A stretch of 64,000 nucleotides of DNA from assembly GCA_013140765.1 (NCBI GenBank), contig JABFSE010000004.1, positions 110,988 to 174,987 on the forward strand. Direction: 5' to 3'. Position numbers and translations under genes: made by a program. Source of the DNA: Sulfuriferula sp. (GTDB taxonomy: Bacteria; Pseudomonadota; Gammaproteobacteria; Burkholderiales; Sulfuriferulaceae). Of the stretch, positions 1 to 10,130 are shown in pieces; positions within the stretch are counted from its first letter, which is position 1, and every line of letters begins with the position of its first letter. Below the pieces are notes generated by a model. It saw only the letters and a list, made by a program, of their open reading frames with translations. It had not been told where the DNA came from and searched no databases.

Positions 1-60
1 AATCGGCGCATCGCCTACGCGCCCACGCACACCGTCCGTACCAAAATACTTTCTACTCAT
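1..60 (-). CDS. glmM: Phosphoglucosamine mutase, N-terminal fragment cut by window edge
   Basis: The minus strand reads MSRKYFGTDGVRGRVGDAPI from an ATG at 60 to the window edge. This is the highly conserved amino terminus of GlmM, which converts glucosamine-6-phosphate to glucosamine-1-phosphate for peptidoglycan and LPS precursors. Only 20 residues are visible. The ATG overlaps the folP stop codon (ATGA), so it is translationally coupled to folP, as in the common ftsH-folP-glmM order of beta- and gammaproteobacteria. Confidence 0.93.
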   Translation of the reverse strand, partial: MSRKYFGTDGVRGRVGDAPI

Positions 61-884
61 ACTGTGTCCTCTATTATTTTCCACACCGTTAAAGCATCTT
101 TACACGCCGCCACATCATGCACGCGCACGATATGCGCCCCTTGCGTTACCGCATACAAATGTGCCGCCAAACCTGCCGCCAATCGGCTATCCACCGCACG
201 CCCCGTCATCAATCCCAACATGGCTTTGCGTGACATCCCCACTAGCACGGGGTAATTTAATGCCATTATGTGGTGTAAGTGCTTTAGCAATTGTAAATTT
301 TGTGTGAGATTCTTACCAAAACCAAAACCAGGGTCAACCACAATACGGTTTTTAGCGACGCCTGCGCTTAACAATGCCTGAATCCGCATCTGCAAAAAGC
401 CAGCCACAGTGGCTACAATATGCTCGTCATCAGTATTATCTTGCATCGTTTGCGGCTGTCCTGCCATATGCATTAAACACACGGCTACATTTGACTGCGC
501 AACAACACCCAACCCGCCAGCTGATTGCAAAGCCTCAACATCATTCACCATCTGCGCACCCGCAGCTATCGCCGCACGCATTACCTCAGGCTTACGCGTA
601 TCCACAGAAACCACCGCACCACAGCCACGCATAGCCTCAATCACAGGCACTACTCGCGCCAACTCTACCGCCACATCAACAGGCACAGCACCTGGGCGCG
701 TTGACTCACCGCCTATATCGACAATATCCGCACCAGCCGCTATCAACGCATGTGCATGACGTACAGCCGCTGTCACCGTATGATACAAACCACCATCAGA
801 AAATGAATCAGGGGTCACATTGACGATGCCCATGATACGTGGCTGGGTTAAATCCAGCATAACACCCGCACAACTTAATTGCAT
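57..884 (-). CDS. folP: Dihydropteroate synthase
   Basis: Condenses p-aminobenzoate with 6-hydroxymethyl-dihydropterin diphosphate in folate synthesis. The TIM-barrel signatures are all visible: NVTPDSFSDGG near the start, DIGGESTRPGA, SVDTRKP, the NDVEAL segment, DPGFGFGK and the terminal VGMSRK and RVHDV segments. An open GTG exists at 896, but I place the start at the ATG at 884. It sits five bases after a good GGGAG ribosome site, and the product then begins directly before the usual FolP core (275 aa, normal length). The gene lies downstream of ftsH after a hairpin and overlaps glmM by four bases. Confidence 0.95.
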   Translation of the reverse strand: MQLSCAGVMLDLTQPRIMGIVNVTPDSFSDGGLYHTVTAAVRHAHALIAAGADIVDIGGESTRPGAVPVDVAVELARVVPVIEAMRGCGAVVSVDTRKPEVMRAAIAAGAQMVNDVEALQSAGGLGVVAQSNVAVCLMHMAGQPQTMQDNTDDEHIVATVAGFLQMRIQALLSAGVAKNRIVVDPGFGFGKNLTQNLQLLKHLHHIMALNYPVLVGMSRKAMLGLMTGRAVDSRLAAGLAAHLYAVTQGAHIVRVHDVAACKDALTVWKIIEDTV

Positions 885-902
885 AGCAACTCCCACAAAG
901 AC

Positions 903-927
903 AAAAGCCGAGACTCAGCTCGGCTTT
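903..927 (-). terminator. Hairpin between ftsH and folP
   Basis: A nine-base stem (AAAGCCGAG paired with CTCGGCTTT) encloses a six-base loop. Read on the minus strand it is followed by TTTTGTCTTT. It lies 19 bases after the ftsH stop and just before the folP ribosome site, so it would be a terminator or partial attenuator between ftsH and folP-glmM. Efficiency cannot be judged from sequence. Confidence 0.7.
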
Positions 928-945
928 GTTGAACAGCACTAACGA

Positions 946-2835
946 TTAAACTTCAGCAGTAGGCTGAGTAGTCGGCACAACAGGCTCGACAGGCGTACCC
1001 CCTTGCGGCGGCGGTGCTGGTGGTACCGTGCTGGCGACAGGCTTAGGCGGACGTGGTTGCTGACCATCCATAATATCTTTAATCTGATCAGCGTCTATCG
1101 TTTCCCAGTCGAGTAAGGTTTTGGTCATCATTTCAACCTTGTCGCGGTTATCTTCCAGTATTTTACGTGCAATAGCATATTGCTCGTCAATGATGCGGCG
1201 AATTTCAGCGTCCACTTTTTGCATCGTTGACTCAGACACGCTCTTACTACGGCCGCCAAAACCTTCAGCTTCATTGTCACTATATACCATCGTCCCCAAG
1301 GTAGGCGACATACCCCATTGCGTGACCATACGACGCGCCATATCCGTAGCACGCTCAAAGTCGTTTGATGCGCCTGTGGTCATGTTATCCATGAACACCT
1401 CTTCTGCAATACGCCCGCCAAACAGTACTGCGATATTCTGTAACAATTGCGCTCTATCCATACTGTAACGATCTTCTGTTGGCAACTGCATGGTTAAACC
1501 TAATGCACGACCACGCGGAATTATCGTCACTTTATGCACAGGGTCAGTTTTATCTAACAGATACGCTACCACCGCATGACCAGATTCGTGATAAGCGGTA
1601 TTCATACGTTCATGTTCTGGCATCACCATGCCTTTGCGTTCCGCGCCCATCATAATTTTATCTTTGGCGCGTTCAAAGTCATCCATTTCGACCAAACGCT
1701 TATTGCTACGCGCGGCAAACAAAGCGGCTTCATTGACCAAATTAGCCAAATCCGCACCCGAAAAACCAGGCGTGCCACGCGCTAAAATATCCGCACGCAC
1801 ATCAGGCGCATTAGGAATTTTACGCATATGCACCAGTAAAATCTGCTCACGACCACGAATATCAGGCAAATTCACATACACCTGACGGTCAAAACGACCT
1901 GGACGCAACAACGCCGCATCCAGCACATCAGGGCGGTTAGTTGCCGCAATAACTATCACGCCAGACGCACCTTCAAAACCATCCATTTCCACCAGCAACT
2001 GATTCAAAGTCTGTTCGCGTTCGTCATTACCACCGCCCATACCCGCACCGCGCTGACGACCCACCGCATCAATTTCATCAATAAAAATGATACAAGGTGC
2101 ATGTTTTTTAGCTTGCTCAAACATATCACGCACACGTGACGCGCCCACGCCAACAAACATCTCTACGAAATCAGAACCAGAAATACTGAAAAACGGCACT
2201 TTAGCCTCGCCCGCTATCGCTTTGGCCAACAAGGTTTTACCCGTACCTGGACTACCCGCCATCAATACACCGCGCGGCACTCGCCCGCCAAGTTTTTGGA
2301 ACTTAGACGGATCGCGCAAGAAATCAACTAATTCAGCAACTTCTTCTTTAGCCTCATCACAACCCGCTACGTCAGCAAAGGTAATTTGGTTGGTCGATTC
2401 GTCCATCATTTTAGCTTTGCTTTTACCAAACGAAAAAGCACCACCTTTACCGCCGCCTTGCATCTGACGCATGAAAAACACCCACACACCTATCAGCAAC
2501 AACATGGGGAACCATGAAATAAAAATCTGGGTCAGGAATGACGGCTCTTCTTCAGCTTTAGCTTCTATGCTTACGCCATTCTTCAATAAATCTGACACCA
2601 TCCAAATATCTGAAGGCGCGTAAGTGCTGAAATTTTTACCATCGTTTTTAGTGCCCTTGATGACATGGTTTTCTATCACCACTTTAGCGATTTGACCTTG
2701 TTTTACTTCATCAAGAAATTGGGAATAGCTCATTTGCGCCTGCGGTGTTTGCCGTGCGCTGAATTGATTAAATACGGTCATCATTACCAAAGCAACGACT
2801 AACCAGATTGCGATATTTTTGAACATGTTATTCAT
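946..2835 (-). CDS. ftsH: ATP-dependent zinc metalloprotease FtsH
   Basis: Membrane-anchored AAA+ protease that degrades misfolded membrane proteins and short-lived cytosolic regulators. The 629 aa protein has two N-terminal membrane segments (about residues 8-22 and 104-122) flanking a periplasmic domain, Walker A GSPGTGKT at 194-201, Walker B FIDEID at 251-256, the second-region-of-homology stretch ending RPGRFD, and the zinc site HESGH at 416-420. The C-terminal tail is rich in proline. The Walker A has serine where many FtsH proteins have proline (GPPGTGKT); the catalytic lysine and threonine are intact. It lies downstream of rlmE, the classic rlmE-ftsH-folP-glmM order. Confidence 0.98.
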   Translation of the reverse strand: MNNMFKNIAIWLVVALVMMTVFNQFSARQTPQAQMSYSQFLDEVKQGQIAKVVIENHVIKGTKNDGKNFSTYAPSDIWMVSDLLKNGVSIEAKAEEEPSFLTQIFISWFPMLLLIGVWVFFMRQMQGGGKGGAFSFGKSKAKMMDESTNQITFADVAGCDEAKEEVAELVDFLRDPSKFQKLGGRVPRGVLMAGSPGTGKTLLAKAIAGEAKVPFFSISGSDFVEMFVGVGASRVRDMFEQAKKHAPCIIFIDEIDAVGRQRGAGMGGGNDEREQTLNQLLVEMDGFEGASGVIVIAATNRPDVLDAALLRPGRFDRQVYVNLPDIRGREQILLVHMRKIPNAPDVRADILARGTPGFSGADLANLVNEAALFAARSNKRLVEMDDFERAKDKIMMGAERKGMVMPEHERMNTAYHESGHAVVAYLLDKTDPVHKVTIIPRGRALGLTMQLPTEDRYSMDRAQLLQNIAVLFGGRIAEEVFMDNMTTGASNDFERATDMARRMVTQWGMSPTLGTMVYSDNEAEGFGGRSKSVSESTMQKVDAEIRRIIDEQYAIARKILEDNRDKVEMMTKTLLDWETIDADQIKDIMDGQQPRPPKPVASTVPPAPPPQGGTPVEPVVPTTQPTAEV

Positions 2836-2904
2836 TATGCAGCTCCATTGAGCACTATATTAACTATTTGAAGAGTGAATTTGATTCTAACGCGCTTAAC
2901 TAGC

Positions 2905-3525
2905 TTACGTGAGTGTTTTACGTAAATTTTTGCACAATAAATACACTTCACCACTACGATCTCGTGATGCCTTAGGTTTACGCGTCACAACTTGCTCAAA
3001 AGTATCGCGTAACAACTTCACGTATTCTTGAAAACCTTCGCCTTGAAAAGCTTTGACCAGAAACTGTCCATTAGGTTGCAAATAGACTGACGCAAATTCA
3101 GATGCCAGTTCACACAGATACATACTACGCGCTTGATCTACCGTCGCCACCCCACTCATATTGGGGGCCATGTCGGAAATAACAAGGTCCACTTTACGAT
3201 TATTTAATGCAATCGCCAATTGGTCTAATGTTGCCTGTTCAGTAAAATCGCCTTGAATAAAAGTCACGCCAGGGATGCTATCCATTTCCAGAATATCCAT
3301 CGCAATCACTTTCGCGCCCTTACGCATCACCAGCTGTGACCAACCACCTGGCGTTGCGCCCAAATCCACCACCAACGCACCCTGACGCAGTAAATGATCG
3401 TGCTCATCTATCTCCGCCAGCTTAAATGCGGCACGCGAACGATAGCCTTGCGCCTTCGCCAATTTCACATAGGGGTCATTTATATGCTCGCGCATCCAAG
3501 CTTTGCTGGTTCTACTAGGCTTCAT
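2905..3525 (-). CDS. rlmE: 23S rRNA (uridine-2'-O) methyltransferase RlmE
   Basis: FtsJ/RrmJ-family SAM-dependent methyltransferase of 206 aa that modifies U2552 of 23S rRNA in the assembled large subunit. The SAM-binding loop DLGATPGGWSQ follows the N-terminal KLAKAQGYRSRAAFKL segment. The catalytic K-D-K-E residues are seen in the N-terminal YRSRAAFKL lysine, SDMAPNMSG, LVKAFQGEG and SGEVYLLCK. It is divergent from yhbY, sharing a 38-base intergenic region, and is followed by ftsH 69 bases downstream. No strong ribosome site precedes the ATG. Confidence 0.96.
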   Translation of the reverse strand: MKPSRTSKAWMREHINDPYVKLAKAQGYRSRAAFKLAEIDEHDHLLRQGALVVDLGATPGGWSQLVMRKGAKVIAMDILEMDSIPGVTFIQGDFTEQATLDQLAIALNNRKVDLVISDMAPNMSGVATVDQARSMYLCELASEFASVYLQPNGQFLVKAFQGEGFQEYVKLLRDTFEQVVTRKPKASRDRSGEVYLLCKNLRKTLT

Positions 3526-3563
3526 CAGATAAAATACGGGTTTGGTTTAAGGTAGATAATAAA

Positions 3564-3866
3564 ATGACACAACTTAATGCAATACAACGCCGCTACTTAC
3601 GTGCTCAAGCACATGCGCTACGACCTGTGGTGATGATAGGTGATGCAGGTTTATCCGCAACAGTGATGCACGAAATTGATATTAACCTAAAAGCGCACGA
3701 GTTGATTAAAATTCGCGTACTGGGTGATGACAGAACAGCGCGTGACACCATGTTAGACAGCATTTGCACTACGCTCAACGCTGAAAACATCCAGCACATA
3801 GGTAAGCTACTTATCGTTTATCGCGCAGCAGAAAAGCCTAAACTGACGCTACCTAAATCGAAATAA
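3564..3866 (+). CDS. yhbY: Ribosome-associated RNA-binding protein YhbY (CRM domain)
   Basis: A 100 aa single CRM-domain protein implicated in 50S subunit maturation. The family pattern is clear: LRAQAHALRPVVMIGDAGLSATVMHEID near the N-terminus (the GxxG-type loop MIGDAGL), then HELIKIRVLGDDR. It is transcribed away from rlmE, a pairing that is widely conserved and fits a joint role in large-subunit assembly. It ends one base before the stop of the converging DUF4149 gene, so no dedicated terminator lies between them. Confidence 0.94.
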   Translation: MTQLNAIQRRYLRAQAHALRPVVMIGDAGLSATVMHEIDINLKAHELIKIRVLGDDRTARDTMLDSICTTLNAENIQHIGKLLIVYRAAEKPKLTLPKSK

Positions 3867-4322
3867 TCACTTACTCGAATGTTTGAACAATAACACCAAG
3901 CCCAACAAACTTTCGATTAAGTAAATAATACTAGAAACACCATGCCAACGCGCAAAGCGGTCGCTGAATATGCTTTGCATTACCGCTTTCGGCATGGCTT
4001 GTTCTTTCAAGCCTTCCATAATCGGCTGTATGCCAAAATGAATACCTAGCGTAATCAACAACATCACCAATGTTGCCCACAAATACGCCTGCTTAAATGC
4101 CGCGCCACCATATTGGTTAATGCGATACATGAGCAAATACAAACCACACGCCATGCCAATATACGCGATGACCACAAACATACTACCTGCCAAATTACCT
4201 GCGAGTTGTTTATCCGCCAATTGCGTAAACAACACAGGCGCGGCATTATAGCCTATCGCCCACAACCCGCCCACCCAAAGAGTTATCGCGATTTTTTCTA
4301 GTAGCGTTCCGAATTTAGGCAT
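3867..4322 (-). CDS. DUF4149 family membrane protein
   Basis: A 151 aa protein with four predicted membrane segments: residues about 10-30 (ITLWVGGLWAIGYNAAPVLF), 45-65, 80-100 and 128-147. The glycine-rich first helix and position between yhbY and greA match the DUF4149 family found at this locus in many betaproteobacteria. Function is unknown. The start codon overlaps the greA stop by one base (TAATG), so it is translationally coupled to greA. Confidence 0.8.
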   Translation of the reverse strand: MPKFGTLLEKIAITLWVGGLWAIGYNAAPVLFTQLADKQLAGNLAGSMFVVIAYIGMACGLYLLMYRINQYGGAAFKQAYLWATLVMLLITLGIHFGIQPIMEGLKEQAMPKAVMQSIFSDRFARWHGVSSIIYLIESLLGLVLLFKHSSK

Positions 4323-4807
4323 TAGATATATTGCACTTCTAAAATCTCATACTGACGCACGCCACCAGGTGCCATCACATCAGCGGTATCGCCTTCGCTT
4401 TTGCCTATCAAGGCACGCGCAATGGGTGAACCTATGGATATTTTAGATAGCTTAATGTTAGCCTCATCATCGCCGACAATTTGATAAGTCACCTTGTCGC
4501 CAGACTCCAGCTCTTCTAGCGTCACCGTCGCACCAAAAACGATACGACCTTCCGTCTCTAACGAAGATGGATCAATAATTTGCGCAGTGGACAACTTACC
4601 TTCTAAATCTGCAATACGACCTTCAATAAAACCTTGTTTTTCTTTAGCCGCATCGTATTCTGCATTTTCAGACAAATCACCTTGCGCACGCGCTTCAGCA
4701 ATTGCCTGTATCACCGCATGACGCTCCACCGTTTTAAGCTGGTGTAATTCATCGCGCAACATTTGTGCGCCTTTTACGGTTAATGGGGTTTTTATCATCA
4801 TATTCAT
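4322..4807 (-). CDS. greA: Transcription elongation factor GreA
   Basis: Rescues backtracked RNA polymerase by stimulating transcript cleavage through the secondary channel. The 161 aa protein has the N-terminal coiled coil with the acidic tip motif [13 protein letters not shown] (the D and E that reach the active site are present) and the C-terminal FKBP-like domain with [12 protein letters not shown] and [10 protein letters not shown]. An AGG-containing ribosome site (TGAGGAAAAG) precedes the ATG. It follows carB by 11 bases and is probably co-transcribed with carAB. Confidence 0.97.
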   Translation of the reverse strand: MNMMIKTPLTVKGAQMLRDELHQLKTVERHAVIQAIAEARAQGDLSENAEYDAAKEKQGFIEGRIADLEGKLSTAQIIDPSSLETEGRIVFGATVTLEELESGDKVTYQIVGDDEANIKLSKISIGSPIARALIGKSEGDTADVMAPGGVRQYEILEVQYI

Positions 4808-4818
4808 CGTACTTTTCC

Positions 4819-7800
4819 TCAGGCCGTTAATTGCCCATGTAATCCTTGCAAATCATACACCTGCAACTCACTCATTGCTTGCATACCGATACAAGCCGCT
4901 TTCGCGCCCGCCAACGTAGTGTAATAAGTCACCCGATGCGCTAATGCCGCACGGCGAATTGCCACCGAATCACGCACCGCACGCTTATCATCGACCACAT
5001 TGACGATGAAGCTAATTTCATTATTTTTAATCATATCAACTACATGCGGACGACCTTCGGCGACTTTATTGACTACTGTCACTGTCAAACCACCTGCACT
5101 GAATGCCGCCGCCGTACCGCGTGTAGCGTATAACTCAAAGCCCATCGCCAGCAACTGCGCACCGACCTCCAGTATTTTTTGCTTATCCGCATTACGCACA
5201 CTAATAAATGCGCGGCCTTTACTAGGTAATTTCACGCTCGCCGCCAATTGCGATTTCACAAAGGCTTCGGCAAAGGTTTTACCCACGCCCATCACTTCGC
5301 CTGTCGATTTCATCTCTGGACCTAACAAGGTATCCACACCTTGAAATTTAGCGAATGGGAATACGGCCTCTTTCACCGAATAATACGGCGGAACCACTTC
5401 ACGCGTCACCCCTTGCGCCGCCAAGCTCACGCCAGCCATGCAACGCGCCGCTACTTTAGCCAGCTGTACGCCTGTTGCCTTGGACACAAAAGGCACGGTA
5501 CGCGACGCACGCGGGTTCACTTCCAGCACATAAACCGTCTCGCCCTGCAAAGCAAACTGCACGTTCATCAAGCCGACCACATTCAACGCTTTTGCCATCG
5601 CCACCGTCTGACGGCGAATTTCATCTTGCACCGCTACCGATAAGCTATAGGGCGGCAATGAACACGCCGAGTCACCCGAGTGTACGCCCGCCTGCTCGAT
5701 ATGCTCCATAATCCCGCCGATAACCACATCCACGCCATCCGATACGGCATCCACGTCTATTTCTATAGCATCGTTCAAGAACCTGTCCAGCAACACGGGC
5801 GAATCATTGGAAACCTTAACCGCCTCGCGCATATAACGTTGCAAATCTTCTTCTGCCCGCACGATTTCCATCGCTCGCCCACCCAGCACGTAGGAAGGAC
5901 GCACCACTAGCGGATAGCCGATTTCTGCCGCGCCAGCCATTGCTTCTTCAGCAGAACGCGCAGTACGGTTAGGCGGCTGTTTCAAACCCAAGCCCATTAG
6001 CATTTGCTGGAACCTTTCACGGTCTTCCGCGCAATCTATCATGTCAGGTGTCGTGCCGATAATCGGCGTGCCGAAGGCTTCCAGCTCACGCGCCAGCTTC
6101 AATGGCGTTTGACCACCGTACTGCACAATCACGCCCACAGGCTGCTCAATACGCACAATTTCCAGCACGTCTTCCAACGTTAATGACTCGAAATACAATC
6201 TGTCCGACGTATCGTAATCGGTGGAAACCGTTTCTGGGTTGCAATTCACCATAATGGTTTCATAACCATCTTCGCGCATCGCCAGTGCCGCATGAACACA
6301 GCAATAGTCAAACTCTATACCTTGACCAATACGGTTAGGCCCGCCACCCAGCACCATGATTTTTTTACGGTCGGTCGGGCGAGATTCACACTCTTCTTCG
6401 TAGGTCGAATACATATAAGCGGTAGAAGTCGAAAATTCCGCCGCGCACGTATCCACGCGCTTGTAAACTGGGTGGATACCCAACTCCCAACGTCGCGCAC
6501 GCACGATGTTTTTATCGCTATTCAGCAATGTTGCCAAACGTCTATCAGCAAAACCATTGCGCTTCAGACGGCGGATTTCAGCAGCGTCCAAATCAGCCAA
6601 CTGCTTGCCCGCCAACGCCGCTTCATCAGCGACCAAAGCCTGTATCTGCACTAAAAACCAAGGGTCGATTCTGGTAAACGCAAACACTTCGTCCATGCTC
6701 ATGCCGATACGGAAAGCATCCGCCACGTACCATAAGCGTTCAGGACCAGGATTGCCGATTTCCGCCTCTATCACATCCCTATCCAGACTCAATGAATCCA
6801 GCCCGTCCATGCCCGTTTCCAGACCACGCAAGGCCTTTTGCAAGGATTCGCGGAAAGTACGCCCGATCGCCATGACCTCGCCCACCGACTTCATTTGCGT
6901 AGTTAAACGATCATTAGCTTGCGGGAATTTCTCAAACGCAAAACGTGGGATTTTAGTGACTACATAATCAATACTAGGCTCGAACGACGCAGGTGTCGCA
7001 CCGCCCGTAATGTCATTCTGCAACTCATCCAGTGTGTAACCTACGGCCAATTTCGCTGCGATTTTGGCAATCGGGAAACCTGTCGCTTTAGAAGCCAGTG
7101 CCGACGAACGCGACACGCGCGGATTCATCTCGATAACCACCATGCGCCCATCAGCGGGGTTGATACCAAACTGCACGTTAGAGCCGCCCGTTTCCACACC
7201 GATTTCACGCAACACAGCAATAGAGGCATTGCGTAATATCTGATACTCGCGATCAGTCAAAGTTTGCGCTGGCGCAACGGTAATCGAATCACCCGTGTGT
7301 ACGCCCATCGGGTCTAAATTCTCTATGGAGCAGACGATAATGCAATTATCATTGCGATCGCGCACCACTTCCATTTCGTATTCTTTCCAGCCTATGAGCG
7401 ATTCTTCTATCAGCAACTCATTGGTTGGCGACGCTTCCAGACCGCGTTCGCAAATTTCCACAAACTCTTCACGGTTGTAAGCTATCCCGCCGCCCGTACC
7501 GCCCATGGTGAACGATGGGCGAATAATGACGGGATAACCCAGCACCGCTTTAGCCTGCATGGCTTCTTCCATACTGTGCGCTATCATCGAGTGTGGCGAA
7601 GCCAAGCCGATACGCGTCATCGCATGTTTGAATTTTTCGCGGTCTTCAGCCATGTCGATAGCCTCACGCGACGCGCCTATCATTTCGACGTTGTATTTTT
7701 CCAGCACGCCGTGCTTGGCCAAATCCAGAGCGCAATTCAATGCAGTTTGCCCACCCATGGTCGGCAATAATGCACTTGGGCGTTCTTTTTCTATGATTTT

Positions 7801-8025
7801 TTCCAGCACCTGCCAAGTAATCGGCTCGATGTAAGTCACATCCGCCATATCAGGGTCAGTCATGATAGTCGCTGGGTTAGAGTTCACCAGTATGACTTTA
7901 TATCCCTCTTCACGCAGTGCTTTACACGCCTGCGCACCAGAGTAATCAAATTCACACGCTTGGCCTATCACAATAGGGCCAGCACCAATAATCAGTATGC
8001 TATGTAGGTCTGTACGCTTGGGCAT
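4819..8025 (-). CDS. carB: Carbamoyl-phosphate synthase large subunit
   Basis: Makes carbamoyl phosphate for arginine and pyrimidine synthesis from bicarbonate, ATP and ammonia passed from CarA. It has two homologous ATP-grasp halves: N-terminal carboxyphosphate domain with [18 protein letters not shown] and [14 protein letters not shown]-terminal carbamate domain with [15 protein letters not shown] and [12 protein letters not shown], then an MGS-like allosteric domain near the C-terminus. The frame is open to a GTG at 8058, but I choose the ATG at 8025 (1068 aa), where the product begins MPKRTDL as in the family. The GTG has no ribosome site. It lies downstream of carA and upstream of greA. 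Confidence 0.97.
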   Translation of the reverse strand: MPKRTDLHSILIIGAGPIVIGQACEFDYSGAQACKALREEGYKVILVNSNPATIMTDPDMADVTYIEPITWQVLEKIIEKERPSALLPTMGGQTALNCALDLAKHGVLEKYNVEMIGASREAIDMAEDREKFKHAMTRIGLASPHSMIAHSMEEAMQAKAVLGYPVIIRPSFTMGGTGGGIAYNREEFVEICERGLEASPTNELLIEESLIGWKEYEMEVVRDRNDNCIIVCSIENLDPMGVHTGDSITVAPAQTLTDREYQILRNASIAVLREIGVETGGSNVQFGINPADGRMVVIEMNPRVSRSSALASKATGFPIAKIAAKLAVGYTLDELQNDITGGATPASFEPSIDYVVTKIPRFAFEKFPQANDRLTTQMKSVGEVMAIGRTFRESLQKALRGLETGMDGLDSLSLDRDVIEAEIGNPGPERLWYVADAFRIGMSMDEVFAFTRIDPWFLVQIQALVADEAALAGKQLADLDAAEIRRLKRNGFADRRLATLLNSDKNIVRARRWELGIHPVYKRVDTCAAEFSTSTAYMYSTYEEECESRPTDRKKIMVLGGGPNRIGQGIEFDYCCVHAALAMREDGYETIMVNCNPETVSTDYDTSDRLYFESLTLEDVLEIVRIEQPVGVIVQYGGQTPLKLARELEAFGTPIIGTTPDMIDCAEDRERFQQMLMGLGLKQPPNRTARSAEEAMAGAAEIGYPLVVRPSYVLGGRAMEIVRAEEDLQRYMREAVKVSNDSPVLLDRFLNDAIEIDVDAVSDGVDVVIGGIMEHIEQAGVHSGDSACSLPPYSLSVAVQDEIRRQTVAMAKALNVVGLMNVQFALQGETVYVLEVNPRASRTVPFVSKATGVQLAKVAARCMAGVSLAAQGVTREVVPPYYSVKEAVFPFAKFQGVDTLLGPEMKSTGEVMGVGKTFAEAFVKSQLAASVKLPSKGRAFISVRNADKQKILEVGAQLLAMGFELYATRGTAAAFSAGGLTVTVVNKVAEGRPHVVDMIKNNEISFIVNVVDDKRAVRDSVAIRRAALAHRVTYYTTLAGAKAACIGMQAMSELQVYDLQGLHGQLTA

Positions 8026-8046
8026 AATTTTTCTAGCAAGATTAGT

Positions 8047-8109
8047 GTGGCGATACACGAATAAACGTTATCGCCACGAACAACATAAGCCGATGAACAC
8101 TCATCAGCC
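8047..8109. repeat. Two inverted repeats in the carA-carB spacer
   Basis: The spacer holds a perfect nine-base inverted repeat (GTGGCGATA at 8047-8055, TATCGCCAC at 8069-8077) and a second imperfect hairpin (GCCGATGA/TCATCAGC, about 8089-8109). Neither is followed by a T-run. They could stabilise the carAB mRNA or modulate carB translation; that is inference. Confidence 0.6.
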
Positions 8110-8118
8110 GTAAATAAA

Positions 8119-9246
8119 TTACCGCGCTTGCATCAGCGCAATAAATCGATCAAACAAATAATCCACATCGTGTGGACCAGGGCTGGCTTCAGGGTGACCC
8201 TGGAAGCAAAATGCGGGCACATCCGTCCGCGCAAAACCCTGTAACGAACCATCAAATAACGAAACATGCGTTACTTTCACGTTCGCTGGCAAGCTATCCA
8301 TATCCACCGCAAAGCCGTGATTCTGGCTGGTAATCGACACACGACCTGTTTCCAAATCTTTGACAGGATGATTCGCGCCATGATGACCGAATTTCATTTT
8401 CATCGTTTTCGCGCCCGATGCCAACGCCAGCAACTGATGCCCCAAACAGATACCGAATGTCGGAATACCTGTCGCCACCAGTTCGGTAATTGCCGCAATC
8501 GCGTAATCACAAGGCTCAGGGTCACCAGGACCGTTAGATAAGAAAATCCCATCAGGATTGAACGCCAGCGCATCTTGCGCCGTTGCTTGCGCAGGCAACA
8601 CAGTGATTTTACAACCACGCGCCGCCAACATGCGCAGGATGTTTTGCTTAACACCATAGTCAAACGCCACCACGTGATACGGATGTGCGTCAGGCGTAAC
8701 AAAACCTTGACCCAACACCCACTCACCTTGTTGCCAAGTGTAAGCCGTCTTGGTAGACACCACTTTTGCCAAGTCCATCCCAGCCAGACCTGGGAAGCTA
8801 CGCGCCAACCGCAAAGCCTCAGTTTCATCAACATCACCCACCATAATGCAACCAGACTGTGCGCCTGATTCACGCAACACACGGGTTAGGCGACGAGTAT
8901 CAATATCAGCAATCGCGACAATATTTTGCGCCGCCAAATAATCTGACAACGACGAAGTAGAACGGAAATTACTAGCTAACAAAGGCAAATCACGAATAAC
9001 TAAACCAGCGGCGTGGATTTGTGTGGATTCCACATCCTCTGGGTTAGCACCCGTGTTACCAATGTGCGGATAAGTCAACGTGACGATTTGACGGGAATAA
9101 GAAGGGTCAGTCAGGATTTCCTGATAGCCAGTCATAGCGGTATTAAATACCACCTCACCAACAGTTGAGCCTAACGCGCCGATGGAAACACCGCGAAAAA
9201 CTGTGCCATCAGCAAGCACCAAAATAGCGGATTGGGCAGGCGACAA
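8119..9246 (-). CDS. carA: Carbamoyl-phosphate synthase small (glutaminase) subunit
   Basis: Class I glutamine amidotransferase subunit (375 aa) feeding ammonia to CarB. The N-terminal CarA-specific domain contains [25 protein letters not shown]. The C-terminal GATase has the nucleophile region [11 protein letters not shown] and the catalytic [10 protein letters not shown]. The start appears to be a TTG at 9246: it has a GGAG ribosome site seven bases upstream and no in-frame ATG lies nearby before the conserved core. carB follows after about 90 bases. Confidence 0.95.
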   Translation of the reverse strand: MSPAQSAILVLADGTVFRGVSIGALGSTVGEVVFNTAMTGYQEILTDPSYSRQIVTLTYPHIGNTGANPEDVESTQIHAAGLVIRDLPLLASNFRSTSSLSDYLAAQNIVAIADIDTRRLTRVLRESGAQSGCIMVGDVDETEALRLARSFPGLAGMDLAKVVSTKTAYTWQQGEWVLGQGFVTPDAHPYHVVAFDYGVKQNILRMLAARGCKITVLPAQATAQDALAFNPDGIFLSNGPGDPEPCDYAIAAITELVATGIPTFGICLGHQLLALASGAKTMKMKFGHHGANHPVKDLETGRVSITSQNHGFAVDMDSLPANVKVTHVSLFDGSLQGFARTDVPAFCFQGHPEASPGPHDVDYLFDRFIALMQAR

Positions 9247-9276
9247 GGGAATACTCCAGTGTAAGGCTTATACAAA

Positions 9277-9308
9277 GAAGCGGGCAAGGTTCACACCGCG
9301 CCCGCTTC
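9277..9308 (-). promoter_or_regulatory. Leader hairpin upstream of carA
   Basis: A perfect nine-base inverted repeat (GAAGCGGGC at 9277-9285 and GCCCGCTTC at 9300-9308, 14-base loop). On the minus strand it is followed by TTTGTAT and then the carA ribosome site. No minus-strand gene lies upstream, so it is in the carA 5' leader rather than the end of another transcript. It could be an attenuator for pyrimidine or arginine control; the leader peptide expected for classical attenuation was not found. Confidence 0.5.
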
Positions 9309-9371
9309 TGCAAGAATTGTGCAATTTTACCGCAACTGGACGATAACTTCAATCTGCATTACATTATCAAT

Positions 9372-10043
9372 ATGATGACTCATACTATATCACCGCTCAC
9401 CCGCGCAATTCAGCTCTATCCCGCGTTGCAAACGCTGCCTAGCGAGCAACAGCAAACCCTGTTTGCACACAACCCAGTACACACACTTCCTACAGGCACG
9501 GTAGTATTCGACGAAAATCAGGCCTGTTTAGGCTTCCCCATGCTATTAGCGGGCAAAATCCGCGTGATAAAATCCGCCCAAAACGGTCGCGAACTACAAC
9601 TCTACAGCGTACAACCAGGCGAAAGCTGCATACTCACCAGCAGTTGTCTGCTAGGTCACAGCCCCTACACCGCCCGTGGCATAGTCGAAACAACAGCAGA
9701 AATACTGATATTATCCGCCCCGCAATTCAACCAACTCATACAACAACACAGCCCATTCCGCGATTACGTATTCCACTTATTCGCCGAACGCATCACCGAC
9801 TTAATGCAACTAGTCACCGCAATCGCTTTTCAAAAGCTAGATCAACGCCTTGCCACCCTACTCATTAGCAAAGCCCAACCCATCCACACCACCCATCAAG
9901 CACTCGCCGATGAACTAGGTAGCGCACGTGAAATTATCAGTCGCATCCTTAAAAACTTTGCCGATCAAGGCTGGGTCAGCTTAACTCGCGAACACATACA
10001 AATTCTCAACCCCGATGCGCTCAACCAGCTCTCCAAATTTTAA
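9372..10043 (+). CDS. Crp/Fnr family transcriptional regulator
   Basis: A 223 aa regulator with an N-terminal cyclic-nucleotide-binding-like beta barrel (about 20-130), a dimerisation helix (131-165) and a C-terminal winged helix (170-215). The recognition helix reads REIISR at 186-191, the R-E-x-x-x-R arrangement CRP uses to read TGTGA half-sites, not the E-x-x-S-R of FNR. There is no N-terminal FNR cysteine cluster. Two cysteines at 86 and 92 (GESCILTSSC) lie where some family members sense redox or sulfur ligands. The typical cAMP-binding RxS signature is not evident, so the effector is unknown. It lies directly upstream of a perfect TGTGA-N6-TCACA palindrome and a DUF2892 gene, its likely target. 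Confidence 0.88.
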   Translation: MMTHTISPLTRAIQLYPALQTLPSEQQQTLFAHNPVHTLPTGTVVFDENQACLGFPMLLAGKIRVIKSAQNGRELQLYSVQPGESCILTSSCLLGHSPYTARGIVETTAEILILSAPQFNQLIQQHSPFRDYVFHLFAERITDLMQLVTAIAFQKLDQRLATLLISKAQPIHTTHQALADELGSAREIISRILKNFADQGWVSLTREHIQILNPDALNQLSKF

Positions 10044-10050
10044 TTCGCGC

Positions 10051-10070
10051 TCTGTGACATTTATCACAGA
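10051..10070 (+). promoter_or_regulatory. CRP-type operator before the DUF2892 gene
   Basis: TCTGTGACATTTATCACAGA is a perfect palindrome with CRP-type half-sites. A -10-like TAAACT lies at 10089-10094, predicting a start near 10101, so the operator centre (10060.5) falls about 40 bases upstream, the class II activator position. The adjacent Crp/Fnr protein has matching recognition residues. Confidence 0.75.
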
Positions 10071-10130
10071 CAAATACGCATCACAGGTTAAACTAAACCC
10101 CTCTTCAACCCTCACAACAAGGAATACATC

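Noticed and set aside
6292..6654. Long open frames opposite carB and several other genes.
   Set aside because: They lie antisense to strongly conserved coding regions, have no family features, and are explained by codon bias of the real gene.
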